From contig OY759219.1 in NCBI GenBank assembly GCA_963662175.1, positions 48,290,675 to 48,354,674 on the forward strand: a stretch of DNA of 64,000 bases, written 5' to 3'. Both the position numbers and the translations under genes were made by a program. Numbering within the stretch: the stretch's first letter is position 1; every line of letters starts with the position of its first letter. The DNA comes from Aradus depressus (taxonomy: Eukaryota; Arthropoda; Insecta; Hemiptera; Aradidae). Below the pieces are notes generated by a model. The model was not told where the DNA came from and searched no databases. It worked only from the letters and a program-made list of their open reading frames with translations. Positions 54,039 through 63,639 of the stretch are shown here, piece after piece.

Positions 54039-54874
54039 TTATGCAAGTCGGTCGAAGAGAACGGAAAGATAAGAGCCCCCCAATTCAAGAATCCCAATAA
54101 CTGCCGATGTAAGGAATGTATCAACATCAAATTTCGTATTTAAAATTAACAACCACTGAGGTCATAACCAGTCGAATTTCAGCGATATCGGCTGAGGGGA
54201 GGGGGGGAGTTCCGGGGTGGGGGCCCTATTCAAAAATCTCAATAACTGCCGATGTAATGAATGTATCAACATCAAATTTCGTATTTAAAATTATAAATTG
54301 CTGAGGACATAACCAGTCAAATTTCAGCGAAATCGGCTGAGGGGAGAGGGGAGTTCCGGGGAAGGGGCTCCCTTAGACCCTCTACAACCCCCCTACCGTT
54401 CGAATATTATGGACGCCACATAGCCTATTTTCAAATTGGCTTTGAAGAATTCTACATGTGAAATTTCATGATAATTCGTCCATCCGTTAATGCGCTAGAG
54501 CAATTCTTATGCTTAGGCCCTTCTTACAACGTTCCCTCCCGGTCAAAATTTAGGGACGCCACATAGCCTATTTTTTAACTTGGCTTTTATGAATACTACA
54601 TGTAAAATTTCATGATAATCCGTCCATCCGTTAATGCGCTAGAGCAATTTTTATGCTTTGCCCCCCCTTGTAACCCCCCCCTACCGTTCAAAATTTAGGG
54701 ACGCCACATAGCCTATTATTCAATCGGAGAAAAGAATGCTGAAGATCCGTCCAGCGGTTTGGGCTAGCCTATTATTCAATCGGAGAAAAGAATGCTGAAG
54801 ATCCGTCCAGCGGTTTGGGCGTGATGCTGGAACAAACAAACACACAAACTCCGTTTCAGCTTTATTTATATAGA
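54039..54874 (-). mobile_element. Helitron-like copy H6 (5' part)
   Basis: TC end at 54874 abuts the CTAG end of H7. Contains CAATAACTGCCGATG blocks and a 54-bp direct duplication (GCCTATTATTCAATCGGAGA, at about 54706 and 54765). The CTAG end is missing. Confidence 0.7.
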
Positions 54875-55340
54875 CTAGCAGTAATACCCCGCCTTGCCCG
54901 GGGAACTTTGACTTTTCTCCCAATATCTTCTATACGTCTATTCAATTCTTCGACAGTACATTCATGATGTTATAATTTTCAATTATTATCTAGTAAGTTT
55001 TTAGGACCCCTGGGCACCACAGCTAGTATGCGCCTCTCAACGGCGGAAACCACAGCTAGTGAATACTTAGCATCGCTGGACATCCAAGCCAGTGCTTACT
55101 TATGAACGCTTGTGACCATAGCTAGTATGTGCCTTGCAACGGCGGACCCCACAGCTAGTACGTAGTTAGGAACGCTGAACACCACAGCTAGTATGTGCCT
55201 TGCAACAGCGGACCCCACAGCTAGTACATAGTTTGGAACGCTGGGCACCACAGCTAGTATGTGCCTTGCAACAGCGGACTCCACAGCTAGTACGTAGTTA
55301 GGAACGCTTGGCATCACAGCTAGTATGTGCCTTGCAAAAA
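54875..55340 (-). mobile_element. Helitron-like copy H7 (3' part)
   Basis: CTAG end at 54875 with a slightly mutated hairpin (CCCCGCCTTGCCCGGGG on +), then ATTCATGATGTTATAATTTT and CTAGTA satellite (55000-55335), ending abruptly at an A run. Confidence 0.72.
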
Positions 55341-55399
55341 AAAGGTTAACAAAGATATTGAATTTAAATGTACACTTTTCTCTCTGCGCGGAATTGACA

Positions 55400-55618
55400 T
55401 TACCATGTTGAGGAGACCACACGTAAACACTTCCATATCCTACATTCCTAACCATGATACCACGTTGAGGAGACCCCACGTTAACACTTCCATATCCTAC
55501 ATTCCTAACAACGATACCACGTTGAGGAGACCACGCGTAAACACTTCCATAACCTACATTCCCAACCACGATACCACGTTGAGGAGACCCCACGTTAACA
55601 CTTCCATATCCTACATTC
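55400..55618. repeat. 57-bp minisatellite (left part)
   Basis: Units of 57 bp (TACATTCCTAACCACGATAC...CACTTCCATATCC) start at 55441, 55498 and 55555, with partial units either side. The array continues at 60053-60113 and is split by the gypsy element. Confidence 0.93.
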
Positions 55619-55839
55619 TGTGGAGACCTCCCTCTGAGCTCCCCATTATAGTGATCGCCATCTTGAAAAACAAATAAACTGACCGCGTGTAAAAGTGAAT
55701 TATTCAAGGTGTTGTCGATATTCAAGAGACTTACAAAGTGGCGTCAAAATGTTATGTCATTGATTATTAGTATTTATAATTAAAAGTGTATTATTCAAGT
55801 TGTTGTAGTTGTTGTTATTAATTCAGTTTAAGAGACACA
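55619..55839 (+). repeat. 5' LTR of gypsy element
   Basis: Direct repeat of 59830-60052. TG...CA ends; contains AATAAA near 55671. Confidence 0.93.
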
Positions 55840-55936
55840 ATTGGTGACCCCAAAAGTGAATTGAAACGAGTATTCTCGTAAGTTTCTTATTCATCTTTAA
55901 TATTACATTAATACCAATTAAGAACTGGTAATAATA

Positions 55937-56740
55937 ATGACCGAAAAAGATCCCGTTAGCCAGAGCTTTGTAGTGGATAGAGTTAGCATCAAAATACCCC
56001 CGTTTTGGATAGAGAAACCCGAAATTTGGTTTTATCATGTGGAAGCCCAATTCACTATTAATCACATAACTACAGAGGACACAAAATTTAATTACTTGAT
56101 AGCGCAATTAGAACCAAAATTTATTGAATACATATGGGACATAATTCAAACGAATCGTGCTGATAAATACTCAGCCGCTAAAGACCGATTATTAGCTAGT
56201 TTTAAGGAAAGCGAAGCTAAAAAAATCAAACGGTTAGTCACAGGATTAGAAATTGGTGATGAAAAACCTAGTCAGTTTTTGAGACGGATGAAATCCTTAG
56301 CTGGAGAGGAAATAACCGAAAAAGTATTAAAAACCTTATGGATTGAAAAATTGCCAGATTCAGTAAAAAATATTTTAGTAATCAGTGATGAGGGCCTAGA
56401 CAAGTTAGCTGTCATGGCTGACAAGATTATGGAGATGAGCTCACACTCACAAGTTTATTCAGTTGCAACATCTAATCCAAGTACGACTCAACTTCACCAT
56501 CAAACTGACCTACATACCAGAATTTCCAACTTAGAAAAACCAATCGAAGCTTTTCATTTCAGAGAACGTCCAATTGAAAGAAATACAAATCGTCGTGCTA
56601 TGCGCAGTCGATCTCGCAGCAAACAACGATACGACCCAAAAGGTAAATCTTGTTATTATCATTTTCGATTTGGTGTCAATTGCAAGCCTGAAAAAGCCAA
56701 CAACCTTGCACATGGTCGGAAAACTCGAAACAGCAACTGA
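55937..56740 (+). CDS. gypsy Gag
   Basis: 267 aa with KIPPFWIEKPEIWFYHVEAQ and DTKFNYLIAQLEPKFIE near the N-terminus, the capsid signature common to many insect gypsy-type elements, then GDEKPSQFLRRMKSLAG. The basic C-terminus (RRAMRSRSRSKQR) leads to a Cys/His box (CYYHFRFGVNC) that looks degenerate. The frame is open throughout and overlaps the protease frame by about 165 bp, consistent with a frameshift arrangement or an indel in this copy. Confidence 0.88.
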   Translation: MTEKDPVSQSFVVDRVSIKIPPFWIEKPEIWFYHVEAQFTINHITTEDTKFNYLIAQLEPKFIEYIWDIIQTNRADKYSAAKDRLLASFKESEAKKIKRLVTGLEIGDEKPSQFLRRMKSLAGEEITEKVLKTLWIEKLPDSVKNILVISDEGLDKLAVMADKIMEMSSHSQVYSVATSNPSTTQLHHQTDLHTRISNLEKPIEAFHFRERPIERNTNRRAMRSRSRSKQRYDPKGKSCYYHFRFGVNCKPEKANNLAHGRKTRNSN

Positions 56741-57284
56741 ACTAACGGCAGCTTCAGTTGCTGAGAAATTTCGCAAATGCCGTTTATTTATTTCTGATCG
56801 AAAAACCGGTTTGCGATTTTTAGTTGACAGTGGCGCAAAAATATCATTACTACCCGCAACAAAACAATCTAAGCCAAGCCAAGATTATAAACTTTATGCT
56901 GCTAATAATACGGAGATTCCAACTTTTGGTAGCAAAATATTAGATGTTGATTTGGGACTGCGTAGACAGTTTCAATGGCAATTTATAGTTGCTAAAATCA
57001 AGCGAGGAATTTTGGGAGCTGACTTCTTAAAAGAATTTAATCTTCTAATAGACATAAAAGGAAAACGTTTAAATGATGGTACGACAAAGCTGACCGTTGG
57101 TGGCGAAGTCGCATCCATTTCAGAAGGAGACTTGATTAGTGCGGTAAACAAATCCTCAAGGTTCCACGATCTACTTGCCGTATATCCTAATCTAACAATA
57201 CCAAATTTCACTCCTTCTAACGTTAAACATGATGTCGCACATGTTATTGAGACCACGGACCTTGTGGAGATTACAGGCGTTTAA
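56574..57284 (+). pseudogene. gypsy protease and start of pol, interrupted by a deletion
   Basis: The aspartic protease core is LRFLVDSGAKISLLPA, with flap/second-strand residues GILGADFLKEFNLLID. The frame then runs into the pre-RT linker (NVKHDVAHVIETT) and stops. Directly after, in a different frame, the sequence resumes at the RT motif PCGDYRRLN. The segment normally between these points is missing, so an internal deletion has removed the RT N-terminus. Confidence 0.85.
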
Positions 57285-58380
57285 ACGACCTTACAATTCC
57301 AGATAGATATCCTATCCCTAGAATCGAGGATTTTCACCATATTCTCAACGGTACCAAAATATTTTCTAAACTCGACCTGTTCAAGGCGTATTTTCAAATC
57401 CCAATTATCGAAAAAGATAAACAGAAAACAGCGATAATAACCCCGTTTGGGCTCTATGAGTTTAATGTCATGAGTTTTGGCTTGAAAACTGCGCCTGCGA
57501 CATTTCAACGCTTTATTAACCAGGTTTTTTCTGGGCTAGATTTTGTGTTTCCTTATTTGGACGACATTCTTATAGCATCGAACTCCTTATCAGAACACAG
57601 AAATCATTTAAAACAAGTTTTTGATCGACTCCACAATTATGGTCTTCGAATTAATCTCTCAAAATCGCTTTTAGGAGTTGAACAATTGGATTTTTTAGGA
57701 TACCATATTACAACTGCCGGATCAACACCGTTGCCAGACAAAGTTAGAGTGATTCAGGATTATCCACTTCCGAAAACAGTTCATGACTTGCGTACCTTTT
57801 TGGGTTTAGTCAATTTTTATAGACGATACCTCAAAAACGCTGCACAAACTCAAGCTATACTGCATGATTATTTAAGAGGAGCCAAGAAAAAAGATCATTC
57901 TCCAGTTAACTGGACCGAAGAGGCCAGGCAAATGTTCGAAAAGTGTAAAGCGGACCTGGTGAATACAACATTACTTGCATTTCCCAATGTAGATCTTCCT
58001 CTGAACCTTACAACTGATGCTTCGGACGTCGCAATTGGAGGGGTGTTACAACAATACGAAAATGGTGCCTGGTGTCCAATCGCGTTTTACTCAAAAAAAT
58101 TGAACGATCCACAAAAAGCGTACAGCACCTACGACCGTGAATTGCTGGAGATATACCTCTGTATCAAACAGTTTAAGTACCTGTTGGAAGGACGTGATTT
58201 TACGATAACCACTGATCACAAGCCCTTAATTTTTGCGTTCAAGCAAAAAATGAAAAAGCGTCTCCTAGACAACAGCGACAACTGCAGTTCATTTCTCAAT
58301 TTTCTACAAGTATTTTGCACGTGAAAGGCAAAGACAATGTTGTTGCTGACACCTTATCGCGTATTGAAGAAATTAATTAA
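57260..58380 (+). pseudogene. gypsy reverse transcriptase / RNase H
   Basis: RT motifs: PCGDYRRLNDLTIPDRYP, FSKLDLFKAYFQI, MSFGLKTAPATFQRFI, FVFPYLDDILIAS (catalytic DD), then LGYHITTAGSTPLP. RNase H: LTTDASDVAIGGVLQQY, YDRELLEIYLCIK, TITTDHKPL. A frame change occurs at about 58255, and an in-frame TAA near 58378 follows LSRIEEIN. The open part is 57470-58324. Confidence 0.9.
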
Positions 58381-58563
58381 TCTAATGTAGACTATGAACT
58401 CATATCGGAAGCCCAGGCTAATGACACAGAATTAGAACAACTGCTACAGCACAAAACTCAACACAGCCTCACATTAAAAAAATATCCTCTAGCGTCAGGA
58501 AAATCTTTATGGTGCGATGTTTCAACGCCAACCATTAGACCGTTTATTCCACACTCCTTTCGA

Positions 58564-59694
58564 ATGTCAACATTTAAAGCCATGCACAATTTGGCTCATC
58601 AAGGTGTCAAGACCACGGTGAAGCTAATCACCTCAAAGTTTATTTGGCCGAACATTCGTGACGATGTTAGAAAATGGACGCAGGCCTGTGTTAGCTGCCA
58701 GAGAAGTAAAATCCACCGACACACCAAATCTGAGATACAGCACCTTGAAGAGCCAGATGAACGATTTCACACAATTCACATCGACATTGTGGGACCACTT
58801 CCGCCGTCTGACGGGAACTCCTACTGCGTTACAATTATTGATCGTTTCACGAACTGGATGGAAGTTATTCCTTGTCAAAACGTTACATCCGAAGTCGTTG
58901 CAAATATCCTTTATACACATTGGATTACAAGATTTGGGATTCCTTCACGGATAATCACTGATCGTGGTTCACAATTTACTTCATATTTATTTTCCACCTT
59001 AACTAAAACATTCGGAATACGCCTACAACATACAACGGCTTACCACCCCCAATCTAATGGTAAGGTCGAACGTTTTCACCGAACTATGAAAGCAGCTATC
59101 CGAGCTCATAATAATATCAGATGGACAGACACTCTACCTACAATCCTTCTTGGACTGAGGAGTGCAATACGACCAGACACCCAGTTTACTATCAGTCAAA
59201 TGGTTTATGGCAAGACTCTAAGATTACCCGGTGAATTTTTACACACTCAACCAAGCTGTACACCTCCAGAAACTTTTACATCTAACTTAGTTCGCCAAAT
59301 GGATCAATTGAAACCCACTACTGCTCATCACAAGTCATATTCATCTATTTACGTCCACCCGAATCTTCAGACGTGCACACATGTTTTTTTGCGGGTTGAT
59401 CGGGTGAAGAAGGGATTGGAACCACCGTACGAGGGCCCTTTCCTAGTAAAAGATCGTTGTGAAAAATATTTTAAAGTCATAATCAAGGGTAGAGAAGTCA
59501 GTATCTCTATTGATAGGCTCAAGCCAGCTTATTTGCTTTCTGAAGAAATCATTCCGCAACCATCACCTGAAGGCGCCTTGGATATTCAGGAACAACCTGC
59601 TGCACCGCCACTTCCAGAAGTGCACAACAGAACTTCACGACGAGGCCGCATCGTACGTTTTCCATCACGGTATCTCCTTCCAGTAAGAAAGTGA
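58564..59694 (+). CDS. gypsy integrase
   Basis: 376-codon open frame. Zinc-binding HHCC: H-NLAH around residue 8-12 and CVSCQRSK around 42-49. Catalytic core: FHTIHIDIVGPLPP (first Asp), IITDRGSQFTS (second Asp), AYHPQSNGKVERFHRTMK (Glu). The C-terminal GPF-type module has PYEGPFLVKDRCEKYFKV and ISIDRLKPAYL. All DDE residues are present. The true start lies upstream in the disrupted pol frame. Confidence 0.92.
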   Translation: MSTFKAMHNLAHQGVKTTVKLITSKFIWPNIRDDVRKWTQACVSCQRSKIHRHTKSEIQHLEEPDERFHTIHIDIVGPLPPSDGNSYCVTIIDRFTNWMEVIPCQNVTSEVVANILYTHWITRFGIPSRIITDRGSQFTSYLFSTLTKTFGIRLQHTTAYHPQSNGKVERFHRTMKAAIRAHNNIRWTDTLPTILLGLRSAIRPDTQFTISQMVYGKTLRLPGEFLHTQPSCTPPETFTSNLVRQMDQLKPTTAHHKSYSSIYVHPNLQTCTHVFLRVDRVKKGLEPPYEGPFLVKDRCEKYFKVIIKGREVSISIDRLKPAYLLSEEIIPQPSPEGALDIQEQPAAPPLPEVHNRTSRRGRIVRFPSRYLLPVRK

Positions 59695-59829
59695 TAGTGC
59701 CACAGTCAATTATTCATAGAAGTTAGCTTCACCTTCTCGTGTTCTTTTATTTGACATTGTTAGTCCTGTCTCACACATTGTGTCTAAATTTCCTTGTGTA
59801 TCGTGATCCAGTCACTGGAAGGAGAGTAG

Positions 59830-60052
59830 TGTGGAGACCTCCCTCTGAGCTCCCCATTATAGTGATCGCCATCTTGAAAAACAAATAAACTGACCGCGTG
59901 TAAAAGTGAATTATTCAAGGTGTTGTCGATATTCAAGAGACTTACAAAGTGGCGTCAAAATGTTATGTTATTGATTATTAGTATTTATAAGTAAAAGTGT
60001 ATTATTCAAGTTGTTGTAGTTGTTGTTATTAATTCAGTTTAAGAGACTTACA
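59830..60052 (+). repeat. 3' LTR of gypsy element
   Basis: Direct repeat of the 5' LTR with a TT insertion near its end (GACTTACA versus GACACA). Confidence 0.93.
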
Positions 60053-60113
60053 ATTCCTAACCACGATACCACGTTGAGGAGACCACACGTAAACACTTCC
60101 ATAACCTACATTC
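60053..60113. repeat. 57-bp minisatellite (right part)
   Basis: Continuation of the array at 55400-55618, beginning with the duplicated ATTC at the gypsy insertion point. Confidence 0.9.
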
Positions 60114-60818
60114 CTTCTATGAAACAGACAGAGGTGGTTTCCATCTAACTGGATCTGCGGATGGCTGTGTCCAACATTGACAGACTAGCCAGATTGACAG
60201 TGAACCTACCCAAAGAGACAATATTCCTGGAATTTTTATTGGTATATTTATACATAGTTTTTCTTTGTAAGCGTTAGTTCATTGAATTAATTAGTTGTGC
60301 AATTTTGTATGTTTCTTTAGAAACAAATATAAAAAAATAACTTATTTGAAATATATATTTAAAAACTGAAGTGTATGTTCAAATAAATATATATATACAT
60401 ATAGTGTAGAGATTTTGACTTAGGTCATGGTCAGTTCCCAGTTAAACAGTGGCGTCAGCTGAAACCGGTCCACTATATATATGAATATGTTTTTTTCTTT
60501 TGTGGAATTGGACAATATAAATGTTGAACAAGTCCTTTGTTTCTATTAGATTCCGTATTCGAATATTGCTTTTTTAGAAACACAATTAGAAAAATTATTA
60601 AAACTGCAGTCCATCTGTGAACTGTTAACCTAAAACTGGTCCTCATATATGAAAAGTTGGACACCGTTAGTCTAAACGCGGGATTTGGCTGAAAATCAAG
60701 GAGTATCCTAATCCACAGAAACATTTCTTTCTGCAGAAGTACTAAGTTTTATGCCCTTCCTTGCGCCTGTCTTCTATGTTCATACTGTATTTATCCAAGT
60801 ATATTGTTTGTTTTTCAG
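60114..60818 (+). other. End of reductase intron 1
   Basis: No gene. The segment at about 60388-60550 (TATATACATATAGTGTAGAG ... CAAGTCCTTTGTTTCTATTA) is a diverged relative of 1265-1490. Confidence 0.5.
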
Positions 60819-60986
60819 GCGACAGATGAAGAGGTCGACAGAGCGCTGAGGGCGGCTGTGGCGGCGGGCTATCGTCACATAGACACCGCCTTCGTGTATA
60901 TGAACGAAGGGGCCATAGGCAAGAGTGTACAGGGTATGATAGAGAGGGGGGAAGTGAAGAGAGAGCAGCTGTTCATAGTGACCAAG
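60819..60986 (+). CDS. Aldo-keto reductase, coding exon 2
   Basis: Acceptor TTTTTCAG, 56 codons, donor GTGAGT, phase 0 both sides. Encodes ATDEEVDRALRAAVAAGYRH, then IDTAFVYMNEGAIGKSVQ, ending LFIVTK. The catalytic Asp (D52), Tyr (Y57) and Lys (K86) of the AKR tetrad are all present. With His119 in exon 3 their spacing equals that of human AKR1B1 (43/48/77/110), with a constant offset of nine. Confidence 0.96.
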
Positions 60987-61058
60987 GTGAGTGACAAAAA
61001 CAACACATAATACATGCTAACCTACTACTAGCTTGAATACAGGAACATGTCGCTAAGG

Positions 61059-61838
61059 AATGGTGGTGGGTGTGTTGCTGGCTAAGGAAGTGGTGGTGGG
61101 TGTGTTACTGGCTAAGGAAGTGGTGGTGGGTGTGTTGCTGGGTAAGGAAGTGGTGGTGGGTGTGTTACTGGCTAAGGAAGTGGTGGTGGGTGTGTTGCTG
61201 GCTAAGGAAGTGGTGGTGGGTGTGTTGCTGGCTAAGGAAGTGGTGGTGGGTGTGTTGCTGGCTAAGGAAGTGGTGGTGGGTGTGTTGCTGACTAAGGAAG
61301 TGGTGGTGGGTGTGTTGCTGGGTAAGGAAGTGGTGGTGGGTGTGTTGCTGGCTAAGGAAGTGGGGGTGGATGTGTTGCTGACTAAGGAAGTGGTGGTGGG
61401 TGTGTTGCTGGCTAAGGAAGTGGTGGTGGGTGTGTTGCTGGGTAAGGAAGTGGTGGTGGGTGTGTTGCTGGCTAAGGAAGTGGGGGTGGATGTGTTGCTG
61501 GGTAAGGAAGTGGTGGTGGGTGTGTTGCTGGCTAAGGAAGTGGGGGTGGATGTGTTGCTGACTAAGGAAGTGGTGGTGGGTGTGTTGCTGACTAAGGAAG
61601 TGGTGGTGGGTGTGTTGCTGGCTAAGGAAGTGGGGGTGGATGTGTTGCTGACTAAGGAAGTGGGGGTGGATGTGTTGCTGGGTAAGGAAGTGGTGGTGGG
61701 TGTGTTGCTGGCTAAGGAAGTGGGGGTGGATGTGTTGCTGACTAAGGAAGTGGTGGTGGGTGTGTTGCTGACTAAGGAAGTGGTGGTGGGTGTGTTGCTG
61801 GCTAAGGAAGTGGGGGTGGATGTGTTGCTGACTAAGGC
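61059..61838 (+). repeat. 30-bp G-rich minisatellite, 26 units
   Basis: Exact 30-bp period of GTGGTGGTGGGTGTGTTGCT GGCTAAGGAA with a second form GTGGGGGTGGATGTG. A 180-bp (six-unit) segment starting at 61561 is repeated from 61741. The 275-codon open frame (VVGVLLAKEV repeats) follows from the period and is not a gene. Located in reductase intron 2. Confidence 0.96.
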
Positions 61839-61882
61839 GTCAATTGTTTGTCTGTATTTTACGTTGTTTTTATATTCTCACA

Positions 61883-63190
61883 CTTGAATGACCTCAGTAT
61901 TTCATTTAAAGAATCACAAGTGACAGTTTTGGATGCGAATGAGATAGTTGCATCAAACTAAAACTGCAGCATCTTTGGAAGAGATCCAACTATGCATCTC
62001 TACTTTGGAAAATGTTCTTTTCTCTGGAGAGAACTTTACTGAGAATGTCCAAGAGTGGATTTAAGGCGATGTTTTGAATCATCTCATGGACTCTTTTAAT
62101 GATGTTTGTACTCAAGACAAATTGAATAATAACAAGTGGATTAGAGACCTTTTCTCATTCAACGTGATTATGGACGACTCGACTTAGTTGAGTGGCTCAG
62201 CGATCCTTTGTTCAAGCAACATTTTTCCAATATAAATCTTGGTGCTCTCAAATGGTTGCGCATTCCCTGTTTTGACATTGTTTTATTTAGGGGGTGGGGG
62301 GTGTTAATTAAGTGGAGATAACGACGAGCTCAGCAGGAGGGACAGGACTATAAAGGGCAGAGATGCCGGCCCTGTGGACATTGATCTTGTCAGGATGTCA
62401 TAAAGAACTATATAGGGGGCATTGTTCCGACCTAGTGTTCTGGTAGGACTAGTTACTGGAGGGACAGTCTTAAACAATGGTAGCAGCATACCAAGTCTGG
62501 CATCCAACCGATTTGCAGATTTGGTCTTCATGCGGACAAGAATTGAACACCCAGATTCGGAGATCGGTTGAAGCAAATGGAACTTAAGTCCAAAGACAAG
62601 GGATATAAAATAATCAAATAAAACAATGTCAAAACAGGGAATGCGCAACTAGTTGAGAGCATCAAGATTTATATTGGAGAAATGTTGCTTGAACAAAGGA
62701 TCGCTGAGGAAGTAAGTGAATAAAGTCGTCCATAATCACATTGAATGAGAAAAAATCTCTAATCCACTTGTTATATTATTCAATTTGTTTTGAGTATAAT
62801 CATCATTAAAAGAAAACTGACATTGAGACTGAGAGTCTTATCTCTTATGCTTTTGGCTGAGGATGGTAGAAATACCGAAAGTACTCCCATGTAAATATAG
62901 TTGGTGAAATTAGACAATATCATAAATAAACAAGTTTTATTTCTTTCAAGTTCATCATTAAAAGAGACCATGGGATGATCTAGATGATTCAAAACATCGC
63001 CTTAAATCCACACTTGGACGTTCTTAGTAATCCAGAGAGAATAACATCTTCCGATGTAGGGAAATGTGCATAGTTGGGTCTCTTCCAAAGATGCTGCAGT
63101 TTTAGCTTGATACTGCCCTGCAACTGTCTCATTCGCATCCAACACTGTCACTTGTGCTACTTCAACTGAAATACTGAGGTCATTCAAGTG
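61883..63190. repeat. Long inverted repeat with hAT/ZBED-like relics
   Basis: Left arm 61883-62288 and right arm about 62612-63190 are reverse complements (GTTGCGCATTCCCTGTTTTG at 62256 pairs with 62630-62650; AATGACCTCAGTATTTCA pairs near 63175). The right arm is longer through insertions. Read in the left-arm direction the arms encode fragments like FSHLNDLSISVEVAQVTVLD and AAKTAASLEETQLC-type sequence with stops, resembling the C-terminal region of ZBED5/hAT-type transposase-derived proteins. Spacer 62289-62611 has no recognised content. Confidence 0.7.
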
Positions 63191-63196
63191 TGAGAA

Positions 63197-63412
63197 TTGT
63201 ATATTGACCAATTGACTTACAACGAGGTAGGGAAGTACATTGTCGCTGTATACTTGGAGTTGTATATTGACCAATTGACTTACAACGAGGTAGGGAAGTA
63301 CATTGTCGCTTTATACTTGGAGTTGTATATTGACCAATTGACTTACAACGAGGTAGGGAAGTACATTGTCGCTGTATACTTGGAGTTGTATATTGACCAA
63401 TTGACTTACAAT
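63197..63412 (+). repeat. 63-bp repeat, 3.4 copies, touching exon 3
   Basis: TTGTATATTGACCAATTGAC recurs at 63197, 63260, 63323 and 63386. The last, partial unit ends about 23 bp before the exon 3 acceptor. An open frame (YIDQLTYNEVGKYIVAVYLE repeats) arises from the 63-bp period. Confidence 0.93.
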
Positions 63413-63435
63413 GACATCATTGTTGTTGGTTGTAG

Positions 63436-63639
63436 CTGCCGCACATCGGGAACCGGGCAGAGCACGTCTCGCAGTACCTCCGCAAGTCGCTGGAGGCCCT
63501 CCGAGTGGACTATGTGGACCTCTATCTGATCCACAACCCAGTGGGTCTCGTCCATGGAGACGGCACCGACTTCTTCCCCAAGAAGGACAACGGACAGATT
63601 GACCTCGACCTGGAAGTGGACCACATTCAGCTATGGAAG
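63436..63639 (+). CDS. Aldo-keto reductase, coding exon 3
   Basis: Acceptor GGTTGTAG, 68 codons, donor GTAACC, phase 0. Encodes LPHIGNRAEHVSQYLRKSLE, ALRVDYVDLYLIHNPVG (catalytic His119), an insertion HGDGTDFFPKKDNGQIDLDL, and DHIQLWK. The next segment (expected ..MEKLVDEGLVKSIGVSNF-type) lies beyond the window. The other frames here are shadows. Confidence 0.95.

Larger units (their letters stand above)
55619..60052 (+). mobile_element. Ty3/gypsy LTR retrotransposon
   Basis: LTRs at 55619-55839 and 59830-60052 begin TGTGGAGACC and end ACA. A 4-bp target duplication ATTC flanks the element (55615-55618, 60053-60056). The two LTRs differ by about two substitutions and a 2-base indel, so insertion is recent. 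A primer-binding site starts TTGGTGACCCC right after the 5' LTR. Order gag, protease, RT, RNase H, integrase marks Ty3/gypsy. No env-like gene is visible. The coding region is damaged, so mobilisation would need another copy. Confidence 0.96.

Noticed and set aside
9256..54874. CRISPR-like or phage-like interpretation of regular repeats
   Set aside because: Repeat units have no unique spacers, and the surroundings are spliced animal genes with transposons.
55327..55677. 116-codon + frame across the 57-bp minisatellite and LTR start
   Set aside because: The period of 57 is divisible by three; the frame crosses a target-site junction and has no domain.
61060..61887. 275-codon frame of VVGVLLAKEV repeats
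   Set aside because: Produced by the 30-bp period of an intronic minisatellite; it lies between two reductase exons.
63197..63529. 110-codon frame running from the 63-bp repeat into exon 3
   Set aside because: It enters exon 3 in a frame different from the reductase and starts in intronic repeat.
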